Origin: Symsagittifera roscoffensis
Taxonomy: Eukaryota; Xenacoelomorpha; Acoela; Convolutidae
Reading direction: 5' to 3'
DNA length: 64,000 nucleotides
NCBI RefSeq assembly: GCF_963678635.1
Contig: NC_087071.1
Location: forward strand, 40,379,797-40,443,796
The notes under the pieces are model-generated. The model saw only the letters and a program-made list of their open reading frames with translations, was not told the origin of the DNA and did not search any database. The position numbers and the translations under genes were made by a program. Positions within the stretch are counted from its first letter, which is position 1. Every line of letters starts with the position of its first letter. Below are positions 10,302 to 22,916 of the stretch, in pieces.

Positions 10302-12773
10302 GGAAAAATAAAAAAATATATATTTTATTATTTTAAACATAGAAATTATTATGAAAAATAATTTTTACTGAATCTGAAAAGTTTATACAATTGTGATAAA
10401 TTTGGTGAAAACTATACTGTTTTAATCACAATACCTGAACTTTCATTTATTTTTTTATTCAAAGGTTTTGATTGACGATTAAGACAGCAAAAATTGAGTC
10501 GAATTGTCGTAAAACTTTCCATGGAACTCGATCCGAAAATCTTTAATCAACAGTAAAACTCCCTTGGTTGCTAGCCTGTGAAGACTTTGTTGCGATAAAT
10601 TTGTAGTAAAAGTGCATAACATACGCTAAACAGTAGTTGCCTAAAAATGGTAAAACTTGGATATTTATAAAACATCGACTAATAAAGGGTTTTGTGTAGT
10701 TACTATTTTAAAATTTTATTTGTATAGTGCTTGTGAAAGTGTTCATAGAGTAGAGCGTTTTCAAGCAGATAAAGGGGGTTGTTTTATTAGGAATCATGGT
10801 TTTCTATTGTTTTTTTAAATGATTTCAGAAAAGAAATTGATAATTGATCTGGAAAAAAAATGTATGTTGTTGCTAAACTTTGAAAGTCTTAGGATAATGA
10901 TATACAACATTCTCAACCAAAAATTTATTTCAAGATAAAAATTGTGATAAGTTTGAATTGTATTAAGTTCAAAAATTGCTTTAAATTGGAAATTAGTAGA
11001 TGAAACAGAAAGAGAGAAAATACTAAATCGAGATAGACACTCAGTTTAATTCATCGAGATTTTTGAGATAATATTACTAAAATTTAGCTTATAAAGTATA
11101 TCTTGAGAAAAAAAACTGACATAAAAAATCCTAAAGATTTATAATTATGAGTAATTCATTAGAAACATTTGTTATCATCTGATATAATAGGTAAATTTAT
11201 ATGAAGAATCAGTTGTTCTGAGGATAAGTTTTGGAAGATGATACTTGAAGCATGAAAAAAATTTGCTTTCAAGGTCTATATTTCAATATTTGGATAAAAA
11301 AGAAGAAAATTTTGATGTGGAAAGGTTTTTAAAAAAATAATATGGATTTTGCTGAAAAGTTCTTTGCAAAACAAAACTCTAGCAGAACCAACTATTGATT
11401 AATTGACATTTAACATGAAAAATTTCAATTAGACACACAGTAAAAATTTTATTCTGGTTAGCTTTTTTTCAATTAGAAAATTAGGTAGAACTATATAGTT
11501 TTTTGCTGAATTCGTTTCGGAAGAAATCACTATTGTTCCAGTTTGCACCTTGATTTCCTTTGCCCAATCAATTTTTTCGAGACGTGCTCTCTAAGAAGTT
11601 ATTCATGTTCGGGACTAGGTTTTCAGGTTATAACCAATAGGGCTGCTTTTAATTTGTTCTAAAAGCTCAACGTTGAAATACACCTTTATTTTCTCAATTT
11701 TTCATGTGCTTTTGAATGATTCAACTAGCCCTCATTCTTTCTCACTTGAACATTTTAAAGAAAACTTCCGACAAAAATCAAGAATAAAAAGGAATACACT
11801 AATTAATTTGCAAGAAAAGTGATAGTTAAAGATTTCAAAAGTTGTGTGATTCTCGAAAGTTGCTTAAAAATTTTACTCTAGCCCATAAACAAGGGAACCT
11901 TAAGGAAAATATTTACAGATTACATTGTAATAATCAGACGGTATCAGTTCTAATTTCATCTCTGCCAGCAAATTGTTCGTTCAATTGCTACTATTTTCCC
12001 CAGTTCTGAATAAATTTTTATGCAAAGTGAGTTCGATAGCAAAAACATGCTCTAAGCAGAAAGCAAGAACAACCTTAAAACATAAAAAAAACTCTACGGA
12101 AAATCATGAAAATTATGTTGCAGAAGCAACAGAGAGATCATCATCAGTTATGAAAAAGATTTTGTTGAATTTTTAACTGAAATTTGTAATTATTAACTTG
12201 AAAAATTTCTCAAAATATGTTATTTTTGTACAAATTTCGGTAAGTCATTTAGAAAAAATTCATTTGAATGAGGAGGAGTTAAATCATGGAGTTTGATCTA
12301 GAAAAATCTTGATTTTATAGAATTTTGCCTTCAATGTTCATTTGAATTGAGATTCTAATTAAAATTCTCTCTGAACTGGACGAAAAAAAAAACAAGTTAG
12401 TCGCCAAAATAAAAGGTTGAAAATGGAAAATTTTTGGGTAAATTTGATTAATTTTTACTTTACCTTCTCAAAACTTACGATTCACTAATTCCGGAAGTTT
12501 CAAAATTGATTCGGCTATTATGAGCTTTTTTTATTGCTTAACCCGCTTTTTTGCTCAAATTAAGTAATTTTATCGTATTTCAATAATTTGAGAAAAATTG
12601 TGGAAAAATTCATTTTTTTATTCAAAATTTTGTATCATTGTCTCAAAATGGTGCCAATTATAAGACAATTTTTGCTCAATTTTAACTCTGTACCTAAAAG
12701 TTTTTTTTTTATTAGATCAGAAGCAACATTACACAAGCCAAAACAGTGAGATTTTTGCAATTTTTTGCCAAAA

Positions 12774-13499
12774 ATCTTGACTTTTTTTGAAGTTTCAGGA
12801 GGTTTGAAGCCATTCTGAACTTTCCCTTTGATATTCAGAACCTTAAATAACCTCCTTCTGAGCTCACATTAGGGTAAGAGGTATCATATCTTAATGTTTT
12901 GAGTGAAAATTGCGGAAAAACCCATATTTTTGCAATTTTTTCAAGAATTACTTGAAATTTTTGCAACTTTTTTTCCAAAAAACTTTGGCTTTTTTCGAAG
13001 TTTCATTAGATTTCAGCATTGTTTTAGGTAGATATAGCCCTTTTTTAAAAATTAATAAAGTAACTAATAGGTGAAATTATACCAAAACTTATCGTGTTTT
13101 GAAATTTTTTAGAAAAAAGTCAGTTTTTTTGTTTTTAAAAATCTCAGTTTTTGCTCAAGCTGTTGCCATTGACTTACCATGTAACAAAATATTAATTAAA
13201 AGACCTTCATTCCACAATCTACACGTAATTAACCAGTGATATTTAGCAGTTAGATAGCGCGCATGAGATTTTTGCGAAAAAAAATAGATATTTCCACACA
13301 AAATCCCAAAAAAAACTGTTATCTAACCATCACACAAACCATAAAACCGCACCATTGATATTTAATATCTTAATATTTTGTAGATTCTATACCCAATCTT
13401 AATACATAGCTTGCCGACCGAAAGATCTACTCCCTATCTTAATACATGGGGATCACCCACCTAACCCCCAAACACCAATCTCGTTTCAATCGGTCTCTC
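12774..13499. other. AT-rich spacer
   Basis: No gene seen. The first part probably continues the right arm beyond what the window can confirm. At 13391-13446 an AATCTTAATACAT-type motif occurs twice about 44 bases apart. The last 60 bases run into the tail of the Ty3 relic. Confidence 0.35.
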
Positions 13500-16400
13500 G
13501 CTCCGAGGTTTGAAATGCGTTAGTCGTCTTCTCTATTCTTGCAAAGTCGCTGTTAGTAGTGTTCCTCCCGATATTTCTTCCTCCGAATATTTTTTGATGG
13601 AATGCTTTATGGGCTCCCCAAAGCATTGGAGTCTTTTGCTTTTTGTTTGGCGTGAGCTTCTTCTCACTCCTGTGTCTTCTATGTTCGAGTCGTATTATGC
13701 ACGCGATGGATGATCGAATCTTTCATCTCGTTCACCCACAAATTGCTTTTTTTCTCTCAGATCGTTGGCCAGCTTCTGTACTACCCTCTTAAGCACTTGG
13801 TCTGCCAGGGTTTCCCATTCTGTTGGCGCTAGGTTTCGAGTCTGGAATGTGTCCAGGATATCTTTGGGTTTAGTGGACAAATCCACTTTCTTTGGTTTGC
13901 TCTTCTGTTGTTTTCTGGACGTTGAACTCGATTGTGTGTCCTTGTTAGTTTTAGCAACTGATTGACTGTCAGTCGTTGCCGGTTTCTCTTGTTCCGCGTC
14001 TTTTCCTTTTTTCGTCTTCTTCTCGGTATTTATCAGAGCGACCTCTTCTTGAGTTTTTGATCCGCTTGACAATCCTGGTCACCTTTTTTTGGCTCATCTC
14101 GAGGTTCAGGTCCGCTCAGCATCCATTTTTTTTGAGGTTACGATTAGGAGACTCTGTTGAAAATGTTCTATTGGGTATGACAAGTCAGCCTGCTGCGCCT
14201 GTCAATGCAATTCCTCATCTGAGTCACTCTCCTCCAATCTTTCACGTGAGCTGATTTTCTGAAGTTTTTCCGTGGCTCTGCAGATGGAATCTTACTCGAA
14301 CCTTGTGTTGGTTCTGGTTGTAGGCTGACTTTTGCTTCTGCGATGCCTGACTTTCGGTATCTCGATCCTGCAGAAGTTTTCGCTGTCGACCCTGTTTTGG
14401 ACGTTACTTTTCCTTTTAGCGGTCTCGTGAGTGCCTGGCCGCTTTTCCCTACATCGTTTTTGCAATTTTTTTTTCTTTGGTGAATGTGTGTTTCTTCATC
14501 CTTATCTTCAATGAGTCCCTTCTCCCATGAGTAGATCATTTCCTTCCTGAGTTCAGGATTGGACTGGCCAGCTGCATCCACAATTCGGCATGTGTCGTTC
14601 TTCCCGGCGTCTCTATGTTCTTCATTCCACCGGCCGATCGCTTCCAACAGCTCTCTGAGTGTTTTCACTGGTTGGCGATCCAGTGCTGTGTTCAGTTGTT
14701 GTTTGTACATCGGACTGTTGTCTCTGCTGAGTTCTCCCTTCACACTTTTTATGTTTTCACTGGATTGGTCGATCCTCCTTTTGAGTTGCGAAGCTCTCAA
14801 GGCCGATCGTTCCAGATAATGTATGTCCAAATAGTCAGAATCTGTTATAAGTTTGTCACGTATAGTTTTAATTTCATTTCTCGGGAGTCTTCCAAAATGT
14901 GTCAGGAATGGAGAAACTAGGATGGTTTTCTGTTTATTCTACCTTAGATCACGAAATATTGTGCTGAGACAGAGCGTGACTGAATGTTTGTTTTCTTCTT
15001 ATAACATTACCCCCAGTCTTCGCTTTATTAATTGAATTGTTCGTTAAACTAGTCCACAACCCCGATGGTCACCCATTGGGCAGAATATTTGTTCAATGTT
15101 AATTTCAGTGCGAAATTTTTTAAGTGTTTTCCCCTTGAAGCCAGAAAATTGGAATTTCAATGAAAGTTCAAAAAAAACCCACAGTACAGTTTCCGCTCGT
15201 CGATTTTGTTACTTTCACTGACGGAAGTTTCGAGAATCTATCTATAGCTACCAGCAAGCAGATTTTTTTCCATTAAGGTTTTCTATCGGCCCCGCATAAT
15301 CTAATTGTAATTCCTGCCCGGCTGCGTAAGTAGTGGTAGTGGTTTCGAAGCATTTTTAGGAATTAAATATTTTGGGTTCTTACCATATCTAGTACAACTA
15401 CGGCATTCTTCCGCGAGATTCATTATGTCCTTGTGCATATGAGGCCACCATAGGTATCGTGAAACTCCCAGCATCGAGGATTCCTATCTCAGGTGTCCTC
15501 GATGTATTCGCTTCAGTACTGCTTGTGGCAATTGTACTGGTAGGGCCATTCGGATGTCCACCACAATACAGTTGTTTTGCACCCCCATCTGTATCTCCAA
15601 AAGAATGGTATTAGTTCGAAGCCCTGTTTGTCCCCTCGTTATATCTGCAGCCTGAGCCGATCCAACCAGGTATTCTCCGACAATAGCTCAGCCAGGAGTT
15701 TCTTATCAAATAACTTCGAAAGGTTATCCAGTGTTTCATCTCTTGGCTGCTTTGGCAGCTGCCGGTCTTCTCGTGTGCTGTGTTTATTTTGTCGTGGTGG
15801 TTCCTTTGTACAGATCTATTGTTTGTCTTCGTTAACATATGTGGTCATAAGATCATCTTCGAGCCCCTGTAAATCGTTCATTTGGGTTTCTTACGGCTGT
15901 GCTGGCAATACGCTGATGTGCGCTTGTGAATTCTCCGCTTCCAGTTCACGGGTGCTGCTTGGTGGTGTACTTGACTCCCACCAATTAGTTGCCGAACGGT
16001 TAATATTCTACTATCAGCTTCTTTTTGCTGCTCATCCGACAGTTGCCACTTCACTCGGGGCTTTCTGATCTGTCTCTGTTTTTTCGGCTCCCTCTGATAA
16101 TTTTTTTCGTTCTCTACAGCGTCTCTGTGATCTCTTCCTCCTCCGACATATCGTTGTTCATGGAGCAATTCCACCGCGGGTCCATTATGCTTTTCGCGGT
16201 GTCTTCACTTCGCCAATGTTCCTGTGGTGAGTCTGACCACCAGTCGTATGATCGGTTTGGTGTAATTTCTCTCGGCAATTCTTTTAGATGAATTCGTATT
16301 TTTGTTTTTTTGCTGATTTTGGGATTGTTTTTGCAGTTTTGCGGATCGACTGTTGGTTGGGTTGAAAATAAGAGAAAATGTTTGGTTTCGTTTGAAAGCT

Positions 16401-18577
16401 GCGGTTAAGATGTTTAGACAGTCGCGAAAGTTTATTTAATTCGTTTCGATCGAGCCATGATAGTTTTCGACCGTTTTAGTTGCCATAGCAACCACGAGAG
16501 GATGATCTTTTTTCTCCATTCCTTCTAGAATATTCTAGAATGTTTTCGTTCCGGTTTGGTGGAAAAATGTTTCCTAGCCTACTGTTCATGCAGTCTAAAT
16601 TTTTGCGAAATGAGTTTATTGTGCTACTACAAACTTTTCGTCTAATTCTGATTCGGGCCAACGGATCATTATACGGGTCACGCGATAATTAATTGACAAC
16701 CCCCATGTCCTTCCCTTGTATGTGAACTATTTTGAATTGATCTATAGACAAATAGGGCAATATTTTATAAACCCACAGGGTACCACAGGATTGATACGTT
16801 TTGCTTGATTTATTCCCAACTAGGGCTGATGTCAAGGCTATATGGTCCGGTGCAAGGATAAATTCTTTTCCGAGTAGATAATGTTTGTATCTGTAAACTG
16901 TCCAAACAACTGCAAGTAACTCTAATTCGTTTGTAGATTTTTGTTCTTTTACATTTAGGTACCTGGATGCGAACCAGATTGGCTACCACGTCCCCTCGAC
17001 TATTTGTTGCTCAAGGGTGGCTCCTAGACCTTTGTGGCTTGCGTCACACTTAACCCAACCCTTGTGTTTGTTTTTCATCCTACTAATGTACTTTTGAGAT
17101 AAAAGCTACTGCGTTCTTTATAGTTTCGAACACGAATAATGTTCTTAGCCCCATTCGAAGTTTTTCAGTGCCAATTTCTCGTTTTTTCAACCTTTTGTTT
17201 TGATTTTCTTCTCTCAGAAGTGGTCGAAGCTTATCCGTAAGATTTGCCGCGTTTGGGATAAATTTTGCTTGATGATTTATACTACCTAGAAAAAGTTTTA
17301 GTTGCTTCATTAACTTAATTGGGTTGAGATTTTGAATTGCTTTTTAGTGAATTTTGGCGTAACTCCCGAATCTGATAGGTGATGTCCTAACCAGTCTACC
17401 TCATTACTAAAGAGTTCACACATGGAGAATTTCAACGCTCAATTCTCATCGTTCAGATTTTTTAGTTCTTTTTCCACTAATTTTCCATGTTCTGTTTCAT
17501 CACCTTTTGACACAATGAGAAAACAGCAAGTGTTCTTTGCCAGATTGATCGGTCTGTCCATGGCTTTTTGGAACTCCGCAGGCATGTCTGCCAAGCCATA
17601 AAATCTTTTTACGAACCTATAGGTTCCTATAGCGTTTCCCCGGCATTATTAAAATTACACTGTCGAGCTGTGTCTGCAGCCCGTTTTAACTGACTGTACG
17701 CATATTTTAAATCTAACACAGTGAAGTAGCATGTGCCTTCTTTCCTTTCACTAACAATTTGACGTACTCCATCTATAAGTTTGTCAACATTTAGCATTGG
17801 ATGTTTTATTTTTTTTTGCAAAATTGCCTGTTTATTGGTTTTGAATCTATTTCGAATTTTATCGAATTGCCTCTTTTGACTGTTTTTACAATTGGGGCGA
17901 TGAAACAATCGCTTGTACATTTGTCCAATTTTGTGATATGACCCTGTGTTAATAATTTCCTAATTTCCGTTTCCACTTTGCCTTGTATATAAAATGGTAT
18001 TTGCTCCCCCTTTCGCTTCCTAGAGAGTGGAATAGTATGAATACAAGCTTATTCCGTACCTCGTGATGGTAAATGTTGGGACCAACCCTTAGCCCACGTG
18101 CTCTTCTCTCTTCGTTCTCAAGTGTCACTCGGTCTCTTACTAATTTGTCTCTGAGATCTCTGGCTGTTCTCGCAGTTGTATTTTGTACATCTCGTGGAGT
18201 TTCTGGTCTTGGTGGTGGTTCGTCCAGTTTTTCTTTTGGGTACTCTAGCATAATTTCTGGGTTGACATTTTCCTTGTCATTAGAAAGCTGAAGGCCAAAA
18301 CACTGATGTTTTCATATCAGTGCGATTGTCCTGAACTGAGCAACCTGCTGGCTGCGCCATGTGATATCCTACGAGGTATCTTATTGGAAAACTAAATTAA
18401 AATACCAAAATAATTAAATTGGTTCTTGGATAAATAGTTTTCTCTTTCGAGAACTGCTGAGATCTACATAGATTTATGTTAACCTGATCTCTCAGCGGTG
18501 TTTCGAAGGTCTAACATATTGTGACCTTGGACAATGGTATAATTTAAGTAGAATAGTTCCTTGAAGGTTACATCACA
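13500..18577 (-). mobile_element. Broken Ty3-type LTR retrotransposon relic
   Basis: Reading on the minus strand from high to low coordinates: an LTR at 18360-18577, a primer-binding-like site at 18342-18359 (TGGCGCAG start), a Pro/Arg-rich gag-like start near 18250, reverse transcriptase (17627-18000, with FTVLDLKYAY), RNase H (about 16700-17310, STNELELLAVVW), a zinc-binding integrase N-terminus (15380-15480, YLWWPH and CRSC), the integrase core and end (HFGRLPRNE near 14890), and a charged Lys-rich C-terminal extension (13690-14830). The far LTR was not found. It is a fossil with many breaks. Confidence 0.85.
18360..18577 (-). repeat. LTR of the 13.5-18.6 kb Ty3 relic
   Basis: 218 bases beginning TGTGAT and ending ATCACA on the plus strand, as LTRs with inverted terminal dinucleotides do. 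It directly abuts the primer-binding-like site TGGCGCAGCC on the minus strand. Its length is close to that of the LTRs of the Ty3 element at 47748-53987, which has the same CA/TGGCGCAG junction. The outer end is set only by the inverted termini, because no second LTR is available. Confidence 0.5.
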
Positions 18578-18929
18578 TTACTGCTATTGCAGTAGCAGTA
18601 TCACAAAGTTGATGAAAACAAATAAAAATTTAGTAAATATTGAATTATCAAAAAACAAAAGTTCACTCGTAAGAAATGAAAACTTCCCTTAAAATCTTTT
18701 CCTTCCGATATTTATATTGAACCCTTAGCACGCTTTTTTTGAGACCAAACTTCTAAGTTTCTTATGGGATCATACTTTCTAAACGAGTACTTAACGATTG
18801 CTCATGATAATATTAATACTTTTTTGTTGTATTATCCAAAATATTTTAGATATAATTCTTAATGTTTCTGAATTTTCTTCTTAACCAGTTTTCTTGGTAT
18901 TTTTGCGCATCGTGATTCCAAAATTGTTG
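18578..18929. other. Spacer without gene
   Basis: AT-rich DNA. A short imperfect palindrome (ACTGCTATTGCAGTAGCAGT) lies at about 18580. No coding signal is seen. Confidence 0.4.
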
Positions 18930-19610
18930 TCTTTTGTCATTATAATCCATTTAAAATCCATTATGATTGATTATAACGGATTATAATTCTTACTACCCTC
19001 AAACCCACACCCCCCCCCCCTACAGTTTACTTACCACTTAACGGGGACGGGGGAGGGGGATTTCTCAGAGTTAACAACACCTATTTACCCCCATTCTCCA
19101 TTTTAACGCCCTCACCCAAGTTTTTTGTCTAAGTCGCCCCCCCCATTTTTTTTACCCGCCCAGATGGGGGGACTTGGGAAGCGGGTTGCTAAAAGAGGCG
19201 ATGGAGTTTACGTAGTATAGAAAAAGTAGAGAACATTGAAACAAATAAAACCCTATGTGAAAAGTAAAAAACTATGAAACGTAAAATGTAGGAACTGTAC
19301 AAAACAGGAATGAAGTACCCTCGAAAAAAATTCAAAACTCATAATTTTTTCCCAAAAACTACCTTAAAAATGATAATAAACTTTTTTAATGGATTATAAG
19401 GGCTACAAAAAATTAAGATTAGAATCGATTTTTAATGGATTATAATAGATTATAATCGATTATAATGGATTTTATTGGTAAAAAAAAAACAGGATTATAA
19501 TCCTTTTTCTATGTATTACATCGCTTTTTTTGTAATTTTATAGATACTGACTATAACATGACAATATAATCGATTACTTTCTTATCCGTGGAACTTCAGT
19601 GCGGGAATGC
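18930..19610. repeat. TATAAT-type dispersed repeat, copy 1
   Basis: Clusters of ATTATAATGGATTATAAT-like palindromes at 18945-18990 and 19385-19500 bracket a C-rich and G-rich core (C11 at 19010-19020, C8 near 19137). The copy ends with CCGTGGAACTTCAGTGCGGG at about 19587. The same order (TATAAT cluster, C/G-rich core, TATAAT cluster, GTGCGGG end) recurs at 54000-55010, so this is a real composite family. No protein coding. Confidence 0.7.
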
Positions 19611-20920
19611 TTAAAAAGATCTATTTATGTAGAAGATTTTCAAAAACACTGTTGCTTTGTTCGCGCACTCACTGATTTTGAGCGAAATTGTCTTTCAATC
19701 CGAAACCCACACAAATAAATTTGAATTAATTTTTACTAGCCTAAACAAAAAGTTCATAGTGCTATCAAACAAGCACTTTGAAATGTGATAAGACCAGCAC
19801 TGAAAATTCAGCTGTAATACTTTCCTACTTTCATTACTGTTTCTTTTTTGATTTGCATGCAGAAAAAATGGAAACTTTTCTATAATTTTAGTAATAAAAA
19901 TTTATACAACACTTTTTGGCTAAAAAATAAAAATGAAACGAGTCTCGGTACTTTCCAAATATAGCCGCGACTCATAGTGTATTAACTTAAAACTATGTCC
20001 CTCAGCCACTGTGAGTTAACTATTAGGGGGACTGTATTGCGAAATCCCCAAAATCTGTTGTCCGCGCCTCACTGTACAATAAGATTCCAACCAAGGCCTG
20101 TCGAAAACAGGTAATGTGACTTTTGTTAACCTTTTTGTGGTCGGAAAATTGTTTATTGTTGGACCCAAAAACATCCGAGCAAGTTGAAGCTTCGTTTTTA
20201 CAGCAACCTCCCGGGTTGAAGTTCCTAAATTGCTAATAAAGATATAGTAACTGCTAATAAGTCACTGGCTCTCAGAAAAAAAAACATATATAAAACTTTA
20301 AAATTAGATTTGCATATTTTAGCGCACTAATTGCGAGAGAGCATTTAAAATCACATACAAAAACTGAGACAAAATCCGCTGAAACATTTTTATAAATAAA
20401 TAACGATAAAAAGATCTCAAATAGTACGCAAAACGAAAACAGCTATTGATCATGACTCTGGGGAGTGACCCCCTTATGACAAAAGTTGTTATTCAGAAGA
20501 TTTCTTTTTATTGAAAGTCCTTGTCAAACCCATACCAATCTTTGTCAAATACAAAACCATACCAATCTTTAGGAAAACAAAGTCAAATGAAAGTGGCATG
20601 ACTAGCTTTTCGTTCACTAATGGAATTGTTGGTCTAACCTTTTAATCATAGATGAACACATAGAAATCTCTAAGGAAAAAATAATAGGTTGATCTGTAGC
20701 ACTAGCGCAAACTAAACACAATTGTGACTTTTTTTGCAGATAAATTGAAACAATGAACTTCATAACTTAAGGAGCATAACAAATATTGAAGAAAAATGAC
20801 TTGAAAAGCATTTAAAAAAAAATTTGAAAAAAATTCAAAAATTTTTTTCATTTTTTTTCAGAATTATTTTGAGTTTTCAAATTTTTGATAACCAAAAATG
20901 CGCTTTAAATCTCCAAAAAC
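19611..20920. other. Spacer without recognisable gene
   Basis: Mostly AT-rich, with no convincing frame on either strand. A modestly GC-richer stretch at 20000-20110 ends in AACAG followed by GTAATG, a fair splice-donor match, but no supporting acceptor or homology was found. Confidence 0.35.
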
Positions 20921-21360
20921 TACCTTTACCTGAGTGAAACTAAGTTTTTACGGCTTAAATTAAGCTTATACAAGTTATCGTAAGCCTACATGGTCACCTT
21001 ATTAGCTCGAAATTAGACCAAAAATCAACGACATGGTTTTCCACGACATTGTGAAGAATCTTTCAAAAGTTTAGAAATTCACGCCCGAAAGTGCTTTCAT
21101 ATAACATATCACTTAATTCGATCCGATTAATATTTGCGGCACCTGATTTTGCGAGGAAAACAGAAAGAAAAAAAAGAGACAATTGATCACACCCGAATAC
21201 AAAGTTCCTCCCCATTTTTAATGGTCGGATTAATAAAGAAGTTTTGTGACTGACTAAGTAAAACAAATTTTTCTGGCACGCAGAAATTGTAAGGCATGGT
21301 TTATTGACTACTGGGAATGAAAACTTGCTCCAGGCGTTCAACTCTCTCAACTTTTCAGTT
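20921..21360. repeat. Dispersed repeat (AAAGTTCCTCCCC family), copy 1
   Basis: It shares several blocks in the same order with 56225-56960: TAGACCAAAAATCAA, TTTTGCG plus an A-rich tract, and CCGAATACAAAGTTCCT followed by CCCATTTTTAATGGTC. A shorter relative lies at 30980-31290. Open frames across it are by-products; no protein family is seen. The element class is unknown. Confidence 0.6.
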
Positions 21361-22270
21361 CAATTTTTTTTGCTGTGGGCCAGTGGGTCGGTGAAAACTT
21401 TTAGCCGTTTTTTCCACTTGCGCTAATTTTTCAAATTAACGTTGACAACAATCATCGATGGGGTTTTCAAAAAAAAATTCCGTAAAAAAACATGTGATTT
21501 TACATGTTTGGACATGTGAATTAATTGTGACACGCAAATTATCCCGAGGATTGAATCACATGTTTTTTTCGTAAATTTGCATGTTCATATTTTTGAGTGA
21601 AGTGCTAAACAACTACAGAAATAGCCATTAAGCACTATTTCAGAGTTGAATTAGTATTTTAGAGTATTTCAATAATGAAATGCATTCCAGGGGAGTGGAG
21701 TGTGCAATGTGTGTTTTGGGAGAGGAGTTGTACCCCTTCCACCAACACCCAACCCTGGGATGAGCGGTGTTGGGTGTTGGTAAGGGGGGGATTAATTGTA
21801 GCTCCACAGTTATCCATCATCGCAACTCCGAATTAGTTCCGTAAATCTAAAGTAAGTTCTGAGAAAAAATGTGTTTAAAAGTTAAAAACAATATTTGTAA
21901 TAAAACTAAATGTTCTGGAAAAAAAATTGTGATCGGTGACTGAAGGAAAAACAAAATGAATGTTTTTGGTGTTTTATATTTTGTTTAATTTGCAAAAAAA
22001 AACAGATGTGAAATAGCGATGAATTATCATTTTTTTGCTTTTTTTCTTGAGCTAAATTGTTATTTTTTGCGTCGCTAAACCATCAGTATTTCAACATTCT
22101 TCAAAAAGTCATCCAAATTCATTAATAAGAAACCGCTAGATCATCGATCTATGAAATAACTCAGAATCATTCATGAAAATGTTTTTGAAACAGGATTAAC
22201 GAGTTTTCATCCATGCTTATCCCTATGACAACAGCGTTTTCAAAGGCCAGTTCAAGAGAAGTACTCAATG
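21361..22270. other. Spacer with a strong hairpin
   Basis: No gene seen. A 13-base perfect stem (ACCAACACCCAAC) at 21741-21753 pairs with 21769-21781 across a 15-base loop, in a G/C-rich island unlike its AT-rich surroundings. Three related strings carrying ACATGT lie at 21490-21580. Confidence 0.5.
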
Positions 22271-22672
22271 CAGGGGCGGATCTAGGTTTTTCTCGGGGGG
22301 AGGGGCGGACTTTCAAAAAAATTTCGAACAAACTTTTTTTTTAGGTCGAGAAAATTGATTTTCCGAGCTCTTCTAAAGCACCAAAAAACGCTTTTTCGGC
22401 CAAATATTCTGCGCCGCAGGCAAATTTTTGAAAAAAAAACAGGTCAAAAAGAAGCCGTTTTTGGGTACATTTTGGAAATATTTGGCAAAAATATGGCTTT
22501 TTTGGCGCGCGCTCCCGCTCATAGTTGGTATATATTGGCGCCCAAGGCGCCTTTAGAAAAGTTTTAGGGTCGGTCGGCCAAAAATTGTTTTTTTAAAAAG
22601 TACCAAATTGGGGACCCTTTGGGTTGGCATGGGGTCGAATCCCTGAGGGGTAGGGGAGGGGGGGGGGGGGGG
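22271..22672. repeat. CAGGGGCGGATCTAGG element, copy 1
   Basis: It begins with CAGGGGCGGATCTAGG and ends near a run of 15 G (22658-22672). Internal blocks shared in order with 26868-27155 include TTGATTTTCCGAGCTCT-like, GGCGCC-AAGGCGCC-like and GGTCGAATCCC. The last resembles a tRNA B-box, but it sits at the wrong end for a normal SINE in this orientation. It is a non-autonomous element of unsettled class. Confidence 0.7.
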
Positions 22673-22916
22673 CGTTCTTATACTCTAAGGAAGCTTGCAT
22701 TGAAGTTCATTGTATCCGCACACTAGAAATTATTATCGATTGGCGCAATTTGTCAGAATGAAATCAACGTCTTAAGTTCCCAAAAAAATTGTCCTCCGAA
22801 CAGCTGTCATGTTTGAAAACAATTATGCGTATTTTTGATCTCAGTAATTTGAAATAGTCTAAATCGAAATCCTTGTTCACACGCCGTCATTCAAGGTCAA
22901 AAACACAAACAAACTT
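22673..22916. other. Short spacer
   Basis: AT-rich DNA between the repeat and the end of the lectin frame. A terminal lectin exon is expected somewhere on this side but could not be identified. Confidence 0.3.

Larger units (their letters stand above)
6768..12773 (-). repeat. Right arm of giant inverted repeat
   Basis: Reverse-complement partner of 1-5113. It is about 900 bases longer, mainly because of a segment of about 600 bases (8985-9590) with no match in the left arm. Matching stops at 12773 only because the left arm meets the window edge there, so the arm may run on towards 13400. The inner boundary is sharp: an A-rich stretch at 6768-6790 pairs with 5090-5113. No transposase, integrase or polymerase motif is recognisable in either arm. 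Confidence 0.9.

Noticed and set aside
1-12773. Assembly artefact (hairpin read) as the source of the inverted repeat
   Set aside because: The arms differ at many positions and by a 600-base segment, which a fold-back of one molecule would not give.
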